NCBI GenBank assembly: GCA_021780495.1
Contig: JAJXYO010000045.1
Span: 31,093-95,092 of the forward strand
From: Deltaproteobacteria bacterium
Lineage (GTDB): Bacteria > Desulfobacterota > Desulfuromonadia > Geobacterales > Pseudopelobacteraceae
Reading direction: 5' to 3'
Length of the DNA: 64,000 nucleotides
The position numbers and the translations under genes were made by a program. Each line of letters starts with the position of its first letter. The first letter of the stretch is position 1. Below, piece by piece: positions 54,846 to 63,950 of the stretch. Below the pieces are notes generated by a model that was not told where the DNA came from, did not search any database, and saw only the letters and a list, made by a program, of their open reading frames with translations.

Positions 54846-55823
54846 CTATGCCTTGCCGGCAGAACCCAGCACCGCTTCATTCTTGTGTTTGATGAGCTTG
54901 ACCAGTTCCTTGCGAGCCTCGCCCAGGTATTTGCGCGGATCGAATTCCTTGGGATCCTTGGCAAAGTACTCGCGCACCTTGGCGGTTACCGCCAGGCGCC
55001 CGTCCGAGTCGATGTTTATCTTGCAGACGGCGCTGGCCGCTGCCTGGCGCAACTGCTCCTCGGGTACCCCAACGGCACCTTCCATCTTTCCCCCGTAGGT
55101 GTTGATCAGTTCCACGTATTCCTGGACGACCGACGAGGCGCCATGCAGGACGATCGGGAAGCCGGGGATGCGTTTTTCACATTCTTCCAGGATATCGAAG
55201 CGCAAGGGTGGGACCGGTTGTCCGGCCTTGAACTTGTATGCACCGTGGCTGGTGCCGATGGATATGGCCAGCGAGTCAACGCCGGTCTTTTTAACGAAGT
55301 CCTCAACCTCCTCCGGTTTGGTGTAGGTTGAATGCTCAGCGGAAACCTCGTCTTCAATGCCCGCCAGTACTCCCAGTTCTCCCTCTACCGAGACACCGAA
55401 CTGGTGGGCGTATTCGACCACCTTGCGGGTCAGGGCCACATTTTCTTCGTAGGGCAGGTGTGAGCCGTCGATCATGACCGATGAGAACCCGCTGTCGATA
55501 CAGGATTTGCAGAGCTCGAAGGAATCGCCATGATCCAGATGCAGACAGATCGGGATGTTGGAGCCGTTTTCCCGGGCCATTTGCACGGCCCCCATGGCCA
55601 TGAAGCGCAGCATGGTTTCATTGGCATAGCTTCGGGCACCTTTGGATACTTGGATGATTACGGGGGAATTGGTTTCTGCGCAAGCGGTGATGATAGCCTG
55701 CAGCTGCTCGAGATTGTTGAAGTTGTAGGCCGGGATGGCGTATTTGCCGGCCATTGCCTTGGTGAACATCTCTTTTGTGTTGGCCAGACCCAGTTCAGCG
55801 TAGTGTACCCTCTGCTTTTCCAT
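54846..55823 (-). CDS. fba: Class II fructose-bisphosphate aldolase
   Basis: A 325-residue zinc-dependent aldolase of glycolysis and gluconeogenesis. Zinc and substrate residues are seen in CLHLDHGDSFE, VEGELGVLAGIED, IGTSHGAYKF and IVLHGASSV. ATG 55823 is chosen because a G-rich ribosome site lies before it. It is the first gene of a likely operon with pilZ and a chemoreceptor. Confidence 0.95.
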   Translation of the reverse strand: MEKQRVHYAELGLANTKEMFTKAMAGKYAIPAYNFNNLEQLQAIITACAETNSPVIIQVSKGARSYANETMLRFMAMGAVQMARENGSNIPICLHLDHGDSFELCKSCIDSGFSSVMIDGSHLPYEENVALTRKVVEYAHQFGVSVEGELGVLAGIEDEVSAEHSTYTKPEEVEDFVKKTGVDSLAISIGTSHGAYKFKAGQPVPPLRFDILEECEKRIPGFPIVLHGASSVVQEYVELINTYGGKMEGAVGVPEEQLRQAAASAVCKINIDSDGRLAVTAKVREYFAKDPKEFDPRKYLGEARKELVKLIKHKNEAVLGSAGKA

Positions 55824-56085
55824 CGTGCCCCCCCATCTGATATTGGTAGTGGAACGCCTGTGGCGTCGAATCTCACAGCCTGACAACATTATTCGTGTTT
55901 ACAACCGAATAGTAAATACCATGTTAATGTTGTTGAATCAAGCGAGTAAACTTGCCGCAATGAGGTGGCGCCGAATTCAGGATTGCAGTTAGCTCGTTTG
56001 AGATTAAATGGTTGCGCACACTCTGCCCGATATGCTATTTTTTTAAAGTTTATAACTACTTTAAGGACAGAAAAAGGAGATTTAC

Positions 56086-57027
56086 GTGAAAGCCATCACC
56101 ACTGTAAAAATAATTATTGCTGCGCTGGGCGTGGCGGCACTCTTCGGTTGCCAGGGCGGTACGCCATCCACCGCTTCCAAATCGGACACACAAAAAGAGG
56201 GGAAGGTTCTGGCCGAGGTTAACGGCAGCAATATCACCACCACTGATTTCAACCGCGAACTGAAAAATCTGCCCGATTACCTGAAGGCAATGGCCAACAC
56301 CCCCGAGGGGCGCAAGGAGATGCTGGATACGATGGTTGTCCGCGAACTGATCCTCCAACAGGCCACCAAGGACGGTTTGGACAAAGGTCCCGAGATCGAA
56401 GAAAAACTGCAGGATCTGAAAAAACGCCTGATTGTTGAATCCTATCTGAAAAAGAAGGTTGAGTCGGAATCGCAGATATCGGATGCCGATGTGCAGAAAT
56501 TTTATGAGCAGAACAAGGACAAGTTCAAGACCGGCGAGCAGATCAGAGCAAGCCACATCCTGGTAAAAACCGAAAAGGAAGCCAAGGATATTCTGGCCAA
56601 GATCAAGGCGGGTGGAAACTTTGAGGAACTGGCCAAAAAATACTCGACCGATTCTTCAGCTGCAAAAGGCGGCGATCTGGGGTGGTTCGGCAAAGGATCC
56701 ATGGTGCCGGTTTTTGAAAAGGCCGTCCTGGCACTCAAGGAAGGACAGATTTCGGGGATCGTCAAATCCGATTTTGGATATCATATCATTAAGCTGACCG
56801 GCAAGCGTCCCGCCGGTATTCGCCCGCTGGAAGAAGTCAAGGATCAGATCAAGGGCGCCATCATGCCCCAGAAACAGCAGGAAATTTTCCAGAAGATCAA
56901 GGAACAGCTTAAAAAGAGTGCCAAAATTACGATCAAGGAAGATGTTTTGAATGAAATGGGAGCAAAGAAGGAAGATGGGAAGAATCCGGCTGAACCCGCG
57001 GCCCCGGCGGCAGGCGAAAAGAAATAG
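56086..57027 (+). CDS. PpiC-type peptidyl-prolyl isomerase lipoprotein
   Basis: A 313-residue exported isomerase. The signal peptide ends in ALFGC (lipobox, about residue 22). A SurA N-like helical region (about 40-145) precedes the parvulin domain (about 150-245): ASHILVKTEKEAKDI, GGDLGWFGKGSMVPVFEKAV and FGYHIIKLTG. A Lys/Ala/Pro-rich tail ends the protein. GTG 56086 has AAGGAG upstream. Another isomerase gene follows after a terminator. Confidence 0.92.
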   Translation: MKAITTVKIIIAALGVAALFGCQGGTPSTASKSDTQKEGKVLAEVNGSNITTTDFNRELKNLPDYLKAMANTPEGRKEMLDTMVVRELILQQATKDGLDKGPEIEEKLQDLKKRLIVESYLKKKVESESQISDADVQKFYEQNKDKFKTGEQIRASHILVKTEKEAKDILAKIKAGGNFEELAKKYSTDSSAAKGGDLGWFGKGSMVPVFEKAVLALKEGQISGIVKSDFGYHIIKLTGKRPAGIRPLEEVKDQIKGAIMPQKQQEIFQKIKEQLKKSAKITIKEDVLNEMGAKKEDGKNPAEPAAPAAGEKK

Positions 57028-57075
57028 TTCTCAGTGTGCTCCGCCTCATTCGAGCCATCTATTATGGTGACTAAT

Positions 57076-57108
57076 CGGAAGGGTGGGTTCTGCCCACCCT
57101 TCCGTGTT
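57076..57108 (+). terminator. Intrinsic terminator between the two isomerase genes
   Basis: A 12-bp stem (57076-57087 with 57093-57104) around TTCTG is followed by TGTTTA. Confidence 0.75.
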
Positions 57109-57235
57109 TAACCTACCCTGGATAAACAGGATTACGTACGTTAACGAAGTTATGTTCTGACATCCCGCGTGACTGGATAAAGAACGTTTGCAGGCACGGA
57201 TAGATGACATCACTACGTACTTACAAGGAACGAGC

Positions 57236-58321
57236 ATGCTAATGAATCGAACCATCTCTGCTCTGCTGTTTTCCGGTCTTTGCCTGCTCGCAACAGGTGG
57301 CTGTGCAAAAAAAAATGTCGTTGTGAGCGATGCAGCGGTGACGGCAACGGTCAAGGCTGACCAGCCGCGTGCGATACCGGTGCCGGTCGTGCCCGCCAAA
57401 CCTGGCAAGGTAATTGACGCCATCGTTGCAATCGTCAACGATGACATTATCACCCTCTATGAGCTCAATCAGGAGGAGGAGCCCCTCATCCGCGAAGCCG
57501 AAAAAAAATCAGCCCTGGATGAAGATACCCGCAAGAAGATTCGCCGCGCTGCCCTGGATCATCTGGTTGAAAAAAAACTGCTTGAGCAGAAGATCAAGGA
57601 ACTGAACATCACGGTGACCGATGAGGAGATTCGCCAGGCCATCGATGATGTCAAGAAGCAGAACAACATGGCTTCGCAGGAGGTTCTGGTGTCGGCCCTG
57701 GCCAGCCAGGGACTCACATTTGAACAGTATCGCAGTCAATTGAAGCAACAACTCGAAAAGCTTAAATTGGTAAGCATGGAGGTCCGTTCCAAGATTCAGG
57801 TCGGTGAATCAGAGATGCGGGCGTATTACGAGGCCAACCGGGCCAAATATAGTGAAGATGTTACCTACCGGGCCCGTCATATATTCTTCCGCACCAATGA
57901 AAAAGCCCCGGCGGCTGATATCAAACGTACCATGAGCAAGGCTCTGATGGTACTGGCCGAAGCCAAAAGCGGCAAGGATTTTGCCGAACTGGCCAAGACC
58001 TATTCCGAGGATCCGGCCGCCCGCAAAGATGGTGGCGATCTGGGGACTTTCAAGAAGGGCGACATGATGCCTGAATTGGAAAAGGCCATCTTGGCCTTGA
58101 AACCGGGCGAAGTCAGCGATCTGGTCTCTACCCCGTCAGGATTTCACATCATCAAGCTGGAAGAGCGGATTCCCGGTAAGGTAAAACCGTTTGAAAGCGT
58201 CAAGGCTGAGATTGAAGAGACGCTCTACCGCAAGAAATCAGAGGAACGTTTCAATCAATGGGCCAAGGAACTGCGAAGTAAAGCCAGCATAGAGATCAAG
58301 GATCTGAACGGTATCCTCTGA
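57236..58321 (+). CDS. SurA-like periplasmic chaperone and peptidyl-prolyl isomerase
   Basis: A 361-residue exported protein that probably escorts outer-membrane proteins. It has a signal peptide with a possible lipobox (LLATGGC), a SurA N-terminal domain (about 60-200: VIDAIVAIVNDDIITLYEL) and one parvulin domain (about 205-310: RHIFFRTNEKAP, DGGDLGTFKKGDMMPELEKA, GFHIIKLEERI). SurA usually has two parvulin domains; this form has one. ATG 57236 has AAGGA six bases upstream. Confidence 0.9.
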   Translation: MLMNRTISALLFSGLCLLATGGCAKKNVVVSDAAVTATVKADQPRAIPVPVVPAKPGKVIDAIVAIVNDDIITLYELNQEEEPLIREAEKKSALDEDTRKKIRRAALDHLVEKKLLEQKIKELNITVTDEEIRQAIDDVKKQNNMASQEVLVSALASQGLTFEQYRSQLKQQLEKLKLVSMEVRSKIQVGESEMRAYYEANRAKYSEDVTYRARHIFFRTNEKAPAADIKRTMSKALMVLAEAKSGKDFAELAKTYSEDPAARKDGGDLGTFKKGDMMPELEKAILALKPGEVSDLVSTPSGFHIIKLEERIPGKVKPFESVKAEIEETLYRKKSEERFNQWAKELRSKASIEIKDLNGIL

Positions 58322-58341
58322 CCAGCGTACATACCACCTGC

Positions 58342-58380
58342 AAAAAAAGCCGCTCTCCCGGCAGGAGAACGGCTTTTTTT
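58342..58380 (+). terminator. Intrinsic terminator after the SurA-like gene
   Basis: AAAAAAGCCG and the complementary CGGCTTTTTT, with an inner TCTCC/GGAGA pairing, form a strong hairpin ending in seven T residues. It can also serve the converging gene at 58397. Confidence 0.9.
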
Positions 58381-58396
58381 AAATTATCGTGTTGGA

Positions 58397-59137
58397 TTAA
58401 GGGCGCCGGCGCAAATACCCGAGAAACTCCTCGCAGCTGAGCTGCTTCTTGCTGACAAGATGAGCAATCTCACGGCTTATGGCCGTTTTTTCGCCCGCTT
58501 TCATCTCGTCCTTGAGCAGCACAAATACCGGTGTATTGCTGCAATAAGGGTTGAGGCGAAGTTTTTCAAGCAGTTCGAAGGCAGACATGTCCGGCAGCAT
58601 CAGGCTGACAAAGGCCATGTAGACGGGGTGGATGGAGGACAGTGCCCTGGCCTCCTTGGCGGTATAGGCCTTGATAACCTCGAAGCCCACCGATTCAATC
58701 GTCTTGGATAATCGTTCTTCTCCCAGACGTGACACCATCATGGCCTGGAGATCCCATGTTTCGGCTTCCTCGGTCAGTCCGTAAACCGCCAGACGCTCCA
58801 GCAGGTAGTTTTCATCTACCGGTTGGGTAAAGAAGCCTGCCACGGGAAATACGCCGCCAACCTTGCCGGCTTCGCTCAAAAAAACCGGCAGGATCGGGAT
58901 ATTGCGAGTAGTCGGGCTGTTCTTTATCTGCAACAGCAGGCCCCAGCCATCATCCGAGAAGGGTGATATATCCAGGATTATGCCCAGTGGTCGACCGGCT
59001 GCCAGATTTTCAAACTGTTCCAGGCGGCAGCGATAACCGCCGGCTGTCAGGTACGAGCAGAGCTGCTCTTCCCGTTCCGAACCGGGTTTAATGCCCAGTA
59101 TCCACAGTTCTCGCCCAGCGGCAATATTTTCTGGCAT
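58397..59137 (-). CDS. Tandem receiver-like protein, second domain degenerate
   Basis: A 246-residue protein with two receiver-like folds and no output domain. The first (about 10-115) keeps an Asp in GIILDISPFSDDGW. The second (about 128-243) has FVSLMLPDMSAFELLEKL, where the usual phospho-acceptor Asp is replaced by Ser. It may act as a phosphate sink or scaffold. An ATG at 59137 with a G-rich ribosome site is preferred to the GTG just upstream. hldE lies upstream on the same strand. Confidence 0.75.
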   Translation of the reverse strand: MPENIAAGRELWILGIKPGSEREEQLCSYLTAGGYRCRLEQFENLAAGRPLGIILDISPFSDDGWGLLLQIKNSPTTRNIPILPVFLSEAGKVGGVFPVAGFFTQPVDENYLLERLAVYGLTEEAETWDLQAMMVSRLGEERLSKTIESVGFEVIKAYTAKEARALSSIHPVYMAFVSLMLPDMSAFELLEKLRLNPYCSNTPVFVLLKDEMKAGEKTAISREIAHLVSKKQLSCEEFLGYLRRRP

Positions 59138-59255
59138 GTCCACCCCCTGTTATTCATCAGTAATCTTTCCATAAGAGAAACATGCTCAATCGAGCCATGC
59201 GCTTTCTGATAGCAGAATTTTCGCCAAAAAACCACCCAAATCAGCCGGATAAATT

Positions 59256-60722
59256 CTAGGAGTAGCGTTCCAGCACCCGTTCTATGATGTTGGTGGTGGA
59301 TTTGCCATCTACGAACGAGACCAATTCCACCCGGCCGCCGTAGGCCTCGACTACATCCTTGCCGACAACCCCTTCAGCGGTATAATCGCCCCCCTTGGCC
59401 AGGATGTGCGGTTTGAGGGCTGTGATCAACTCCAGGGGAGTATCCTGGTCGAAGAGCACCACATAATCGATACAGTTCAGGGCCGCCAGGATATGAGCCC
59501 GTTCGTCCTCGCTGATCAGGGGCCGTTTTTCACCCTTGAGCCGCCGCACCGAGGCATCGCTGTTGAGTCCCAGCACGAGCAGATCGCCCAGACCCCGGGC
59601 CTTCTGCAGGTATTTGACATGGCCGGCATGCAGCAGATCAAAGCAGCCGTTGGTAAAAACGATCTTTTTTCCGCGGGCCTTTTCGGCCGCGATGATGGCG
59701 GCCAGTACGTCCAGGTTCTTGATCTTGGAATCGCTGTCGTTATGGGTCAGTGCCGCGGCATTGATGATTTCGTCCGGCGATACGGTAGAGGTACCCAGCT
59801 TGCCGACGGCAATGCCGGCGGCGATGTTGGCCAGGCGGGCCGCCTCGGCCATACCCAGTCCGGATGCCACACCCACGGCCAGTGAGGCCAGTACGGTGTC
59901 GCCGGCACCGGAGACATCGAAAACCTCCCGCGCGACGGTGGGGATATGCACGGCCGCCTCCCCGCGGGAGAACAGGGACATGCCGGCTTCACTGCGGGTG
60001 ATCAGCAGGTGTTCCAACCCGGCCTTTTCCATGATCAGGCCTGCCGCCTGCTCCAGGGAGCGGTCATCCCGTATGGCTATACCCGAGGCTGCCTCGGCCT
60101 CCTTGCGATTGGGCGTCAGGAGGGTTGCGCCGCGGTAGCGCCCGAAATCGGTGCCTTTGGGATCCACCAGTACGGGAATGCCCTTGCGGACGGCCACGGT
60201 GACGATTGATTCGATCACGCGGGGGGTCAGCACCCCCTTGAGGTAATCAGACAGCAGTATCACGCCGAACTGCCCGGCATGCGCCGTGATCCAGCTGCAA
60301 ACCGGTGTCTCCATCTCTTCCGAAAGCGGCTCGCGCGACTCACGGTCGATGCGTACGATCTGCTGATTGGAGGCTACAACCCGCGTCTTGCGGCTGGTGT
60401 GGCGGGCCGGATCGCGAAAAATGGCATCGACCGCCACGTTCCGCTTATTGAAATCCTCCAGCAACGCCAGGCCGTTGCTGTCCTCGCCGATCACCGAGCA
60501 GACCGTTACCCGCGCCCCCAGGGCCACCAGGTTGTTGACGACATTGCCAGCCCCGCCCAGGCGCAGTTCCTCGCGCACGACGTCCACCACCTGCACCGGC
60601 GCCTCGGGCGAGATGCGTTCGGTCTTGCCCCACAGATACTCGTCCAGCATCAGATCGCCGACCACCAGACAGTTAATGCTGCCGATATGACTGAATAGGG
60701 ATTCTATCGTTTTACGGTCCAT
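59256..60722 (-). CDS. hldE: Bifunctional heptose 7-phosphate kinase / heptose 1-phosphate adenylyltransferase
   Basis: A 488-residue enzyme that makes ADP-heptose for the LPS inner core. Residues 1-320 are a PfkB-type kinase with RLGGAGNVVNNL and the anion-hole motif FDVSGAGDTVLA. Residues about 345-488 are a nucleotidyltransferase with the HxGH-containing FTNGCFDLLHAGHVKYL. Both halves are intact. ATG 60722 fits the family start; AAGGTGG lies upstream. Gram-negative LPS synthesis is implied. Confidence 0.96.
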   Translation of the reverse strand: MDRKTIESLFSHIGSINCLVVGDLMLDEYLWGKTERISPEAPVQVVDVVREELRLGGAGNVVNNLVALGARVTVCSVIGEDSNGLALLEDFNKRNVAVDAIFRDPARHTSRKTRVVASNQQIVRIDRESREPLSEEMETPVCSWITAHAGQFGVILLSDYLKGVLTPRVIESIVTVAVRKGIPVLVDPKGTDFGRYRGATLLTPNRKEAEAASGIAIRDDRSLEQAAGLIMEKAGLEHLLITRSEAGMSLFSRGEAAVHIPTVAREVFDVSGAGDTVLASLAVGVASGLGMAEAARLANIAAGIAVGKLGTSTVSPDEIINAAALTHNDSDSKIKNLDVLAAIIAAEKARGKKIVFTNGCFDLLHAGHVKYLQKARGLGDLLVLGLNSDASVRRLKGEKRPLISEDERAHILAALNCIDYVVLFDQDTPLELITALKPHILAKGGDYTAEGVVGKDVVEAYGGRVELVSFVDGKSTTNIIERVLERYS

Positions 60723-60982
60723 GTGAAATTCCACCTTTAGCGCACTGATCCTGTCTTTCAAGTCTGTATGGTCGTGCCTGTTTGTAATAGCATAAGATGG
60801 GGCTACGGTCAAAACCGGAAGTGAACTATCTGAATCTATCCGGATTGTTTGTTCAGCTCAGTTTGCCTGGGCTCGTGAATTTGCCTTTTGGGGCACGAAG
60901 TTATGCAGCGAGTCTTCTACACGCTGAAAACCGGCCGGGGCGTATCAGGAACCATTTCTGGTGGAATACCGAAGGAGACGGA

Positions 60983-61738
60983 TTACGGGATAATAAACTC
61001 CGTCAGATGCTTGCGATAGCGCAGCGGTACGTGCTGCTGCTGCAGTTTGGGATTATGCCGCTCCGCTATGGCATGGCGCTGGAAATAGCGCTGCCACAGG
61101 GCGGCATAGTCATGTTCGGTGGCGCTAAGAGCCGGTTCAGCGCTCAGCTCAACATCCCTGATCAACCGCCACGATGTCAAATCGTAGAGCGCCGCCTGGT
61201 TGCGGCGCAGGTCATGGATCATCCAGGGACGGTCGCCGACCCGCCCGACGAAGTGGGGAGCGATGAAGGGAAGGATGTCGGCCTCAGGTTCTATTTGGGC
61301 GTACAGAAACCCGGCCTCCACCTCCCGGAAACGTACAAACCCTTTGTACTTGTGGGCTTCATGCGATACCTGCCGCGCAATCCGGTTGACCGAATGCACC
61401 GGTTCCTCCGCCAGCATCAGGCATAGGCGCCTCCCCACCTGAAGTCCCAGCGTCAAGTAACGCCACAGCAGCAGCTCAATCCCCGTTTTATGGCTATGGA
61501 AGGCATAGCGGGCCGTGGCAAAGGCCTCCTGCGACGCTGCTTCGACAAACCGTTTCCGCAGTGTCAGGGCACACTCCCGCAGCGTTGCCACCTCGCGAAC
61601 CTCACCGGCAAAGAGCCCAACAGCCTGAACGTCGCCATCCCGGATAAATTCAGGCTGTGTATCACCAATATCAAGACAGTAATCCACGGCGCAGAGAAAC
61701 CCTTCAAAACTGCCGTCGAAGCGGTAGACCGTCATCAC
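60983..61738 (-). CDS. DUF4130 DNA repair-associated protein (TIGR03915 type)
   Basis: A 251-residue protein beginning VYRFDGSFEGFLCAV and containing VHSVNRIARQVSHEAHKYKG, FRFREVEAGFLYAQIEPE-like blocks and a uracil-DNA-glycosylase-like fold. The pair of this gene and the radical SAM gene just upstream is a recurring unit of predicted but unproven DNA repair or modification. They overlap by four bases (ATGA), so they are translated together. Confidence 0.88.
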   Translation of the reverse strand: MMTVYRFDGSFEGFLCAVDYCLDIGDTQPEFIRDGDVQAVGLFAGEVREVATLRECALTLRKRFVEAASQEAFATARYAFHSHKTGIELLLWRYLTLGLQVGRRLCLMLAEEPVHSVNRIARQVSHEAHKYKGFVRFREVEAGFLYAQIEPEADILPFIAPHFVGRVGDRPWMIHDLRRNQAALYDLTSWRLIRDVELSAEPALSATEHDYAALWQRYFQRHAIAERHNPKLQQQHVPLRYRKHLTEFIIP

Positions 61739-63021
61739 AGCTCCCCGGTCAACGCCGAGGCATCCGGCATGGTTGCAAACAGTTCCAGCTGATCCAGGTG
61801 CGCCGGGCGGCGGGCCGGCGCCAGCATGCGTTCCATCAGGCGCGGCCCGTCCAGCCTGATGCCTCCCAGATACCGGCCGCCGGCGGTCAGGAAATATTTG
61901 GCCCGCTTCAGCACCACCCCCAGCTTCTTCAACTCCGCCTCACCCAGCCGGGTGCCGCGCCGGGCCTGCACGATGCGCTGGGCCGAGCGGACGCCGATCC
62001 CCGGCACCCGCAGCAGCACCTCATAATCCACCCGATTGACCTCCACCGGAAACAGTTCCAGATGGCGCAGCGCCCAATCGCTCTTGGGGTCAAAACGCAT
62101 GTCCAGGTTGGGATGCGCCGCATCCAGCAGTTCGCTGGCGGCAAAGCCGTAGAAGCGCAGCAGCCAGTCGGCCTGATAGAGGCGGTGTTCCCGCAAGAGC
62201 GGCGGCGTAGGGAGGGCGGGCAGGCGGCTGTCCACGGAGCCGGGGATATAGGCGGAATAATAGACCCGCTTCAGCTCCAGCTTGTGGTACAACCCCTCCG
62301 TCAGCGTGATGATATCCCGGTCGCTTTCCGGCGTGGCACCGACGATCAGCTGGGTGCTCTGCCCGGCCGGGGCGAAGCGGGGCGCCCGGCGCGACTGCGT
62401 GCGGGCCTCCCTGGCTTCGGCCAGCAGGTCGCTGACCTGCCGCATCGGGTTGATCACCGATTCGCGCGGCTTGTCCGGCGCCAGCAGCGCCAGGCTCTGC
62501 CGGCTGGGAAGTTCGATATTGATGCTGACCCGGTCGGCATAGCGCCCGGCCTGGGCGATCAGCAGCGGATCGGCACCCGGCACCAGTTTCAGGTGGATAT
62601 AGCCGTTGAAACGCTCAACCTCGCGCAGCCGCTGCGCCACGGCGATCAGCTGCTCCATGGTGTAGTCGGCAGTGCGGATCACGCCGGTGCTGAGGAACAG
62701 CCCTTCGATGTAGTTGCGGCGGTAGAAGTTCATGGTCAGGTCAACGACCTCGTCCGGGGTCATGGCAGCGCGGGTGATATCGTTGGAGCGGCGGTTGAGA
62801 CAGTAGGCACAGTCAAAGATGCAGGCGTTGGTCAGGAGGATTTTTAAAAGCGAGATGCAGCGGCCGTCGGCGGTCCAGGTATGGCAGATGCCGCTGGAGG
62901 TGGTATTTCCCAGCGCGCCCGCTTTGCCGGCACGGCTGCTGCCGCTGGAGGAGCAGGAGACATCGTACTTGGCGCTGTCGGCCAGGATTTCCAGGCGCTG
63001 TTCAAGGGGAAGGGTGATCAT
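61735..63021 (-). CDS. Putative DNA modification/repair radical SAM protein (TIGR03916 type)
   Basis: A 428-residue protein. The radical SAM cysteines are in CIFDCAYCLNRRSND (CxxxCxxC, about residues 70-77). A cysteine-containing N-terminal stretch (YDVSCSSSGSSR) is also conserved in this family. The C-terminus has a helix-hairpin-helix DNA-binding element (RVPGIGVRSAQRIVQARRG). It is translationally coupled with the DUF4130 gene. A role in repairing or modifying DNA bases is proposed from this pairing and the HhH, not shown. Confidence 0.9.
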   Translation of the reverse strand: MITLPLEQRLEILADSAKYDVSCSSSGSSRAGKAGALGNTTSSGICHTWTADGRCISLLKILLTNACIFDCAYCLNRRSNDITRAAMTPDEVVDLTMNFYRRNYIEGLFLSTGVIRTADYTMEQLIAVAQRLREVERFNGYIHLKLVPGADPLLIAQAGRYADRVSINIELPSRQSLALLAPDKPRESVINPMRQVSDLLAEAREARTQSRRAPRFAPAGQSTQLIVGATPESDRDIITLTEGLYHKLELKRVYYSAYIPGSVDSRLPALPTPPLLREHRLYQADWLLRFYGFAASELLDAAHPNLDMRFDPKSDWALRHLELFPVEVNRVDYEVLLRVPGIGVRSAQRIVQARRGTRLGEAELKKLGVVLKRAKYFLTAGGRYLGGIRLDGPRLMERMLAPARRPAHLDQLELFATMPDASALTGEL

Positions 63022-63108
63022 GGTGGAGAGGGTAACACAGGTATGTGACAGAATATGTCAGGGCATCCAATCGAGGTCATAAAAGATGGGTCATTATTCG
63101 TACCGCTA

Positions 63109-63507
63109 CTAAATCCAGAGGATCTTTACCAGCGCTTCCACCTGTCGAAACTCCGGATCTCCCGTTACCACGGTTGCATTATGTTCCATGGCGGAGGCAA
63201 CAACAAAGGTGTCGGCATACGACATGGCAAACTGCGCCTTTAGTTCCGCGGCCCGAAATACACAATCATTGGTAGCTGGAAGAACCTCGATGCCGATTCG
63301 ACTGATGTTCATCACCACATCCAGTTTATAACACCTGCCAAATCTACGCTGGACGGTGTAGATGACTTCCCCCATAGTGATAACATTCAGCATGGCGCAG
63401 GCCGTGCCACGCTGGACATCATCAAGAATCGCCTTTACCGGCTCATGGCCCGGCTCTTTCTGAAAGAAGCGCAGCAGGGCAAAACTATCCAGCAGATAAT
63501 TATTCAC
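63109..63507 (-). CDS. vapC: VapC-type PIN-domain toxin
   Basis: A 132-residue PIN-domain ribonuclease, the toxin of a type II module. The acidic active-site residues appear in YLLDSFALLRFF (Asp), NVITMGEVIYTV (Glu) and MSYADTFVVASAM (Asp), with TGDPEF near the end. The GTG start at 63507 lies inside the last codons of the antitoxin gene, giving an 8-base overlap and coupling. Cognate RNA target unknown. Confidence 0.9.
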   Translation of the reverse strand: MNNYLLDSFALLRFFQKEPGHEPVKAILDDVQRGTACAMLNVITMGEVIYTVQRRFGRCYKLDVVMNISRIGIEVLPATNDCVFRAAELKAQFAMSYADTFVVASAMEHNATVVTGDPEFRQVEALVKILWI

Positions 63508-63736
63508 CGGCTTTGTCCCGCCTGCGTTCCTCAAGCAGTTCGTCGGCCAGTGATGGTTCGGGAGGGAGCATGCCCCACGCTGCTGCAACGGGATCGGCTA
63601 CCACAGGCGCGATGCAGACAACAGTGCCATACTCCACAAAGCGCACCTCGCTACCCGGCTCGATATGGTGCCGTTTCCTGATGTCACCGGGGATGAGGAC
63701 CTGCCCCTTGACCGTAACTTTCGATGCTTTTTCCAT
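63500..63736 (-). CDS. vapB: AbrB/MazE-type antitoxin
   Basis: A 78-residue protein with the SpoVT-AbrB swapped-hairpin fold (KVTVKGQVLIPGDIRKRHHI, PGSEVRFVEYG) and a C-terminal acidic tail (ELLEERRRDKAGE) likely to bind the toxin. It starts with GAAGG upstream. A perfect inverted repeat lies just upstream of the gene. Confidence 0.9.
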   Translation of the reverse strand: MEKASKVTVKGQVLIPGDIRKRHHIEPGSEVRFVEYGTVVCIAPVVADPVAAAWGMLPPEPSLADELLEERRRDKAGE

Positions 63737-63754
63737 GACATATCCTTCAAAAAA

Positions 63755-63788
63755 CAGGTATTACTATTTTGATAAATAGTAATACCTG
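63755..63788. promoter_or_regulatory. Inverted-repeat operator upstream of vapBC
   Basis: CAGGTATTACTATT (63755-63768) and AATAGTAATACCTG (63775-63788) form a perfect 14-bp inverted repeat with a 6-base spacer, 19 bases before the vapB ATG. It overlaps a possible promoter (TTGAAG, 17 bases, TACTAT on the minus strand). Autorepression by the toxin-antitoxin complex is typical of such sites. Confidence 0.8.
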
Positions 63789-63950
63789 TAGTCAGATTCT
63801 TCAAGCAATAATTTTTATGAGGAAGTGAGAACGGGCATGAAGTTGACCCGCCGGATTTGGGCGGGCCGCACTTTCCCCCTGTGTCAGGATAGTTGTCGCT
63901 TCCCTTCCGAAATTTTGTGTTAATCTCGGGGCGTCAGAAAGGGGAAGATT

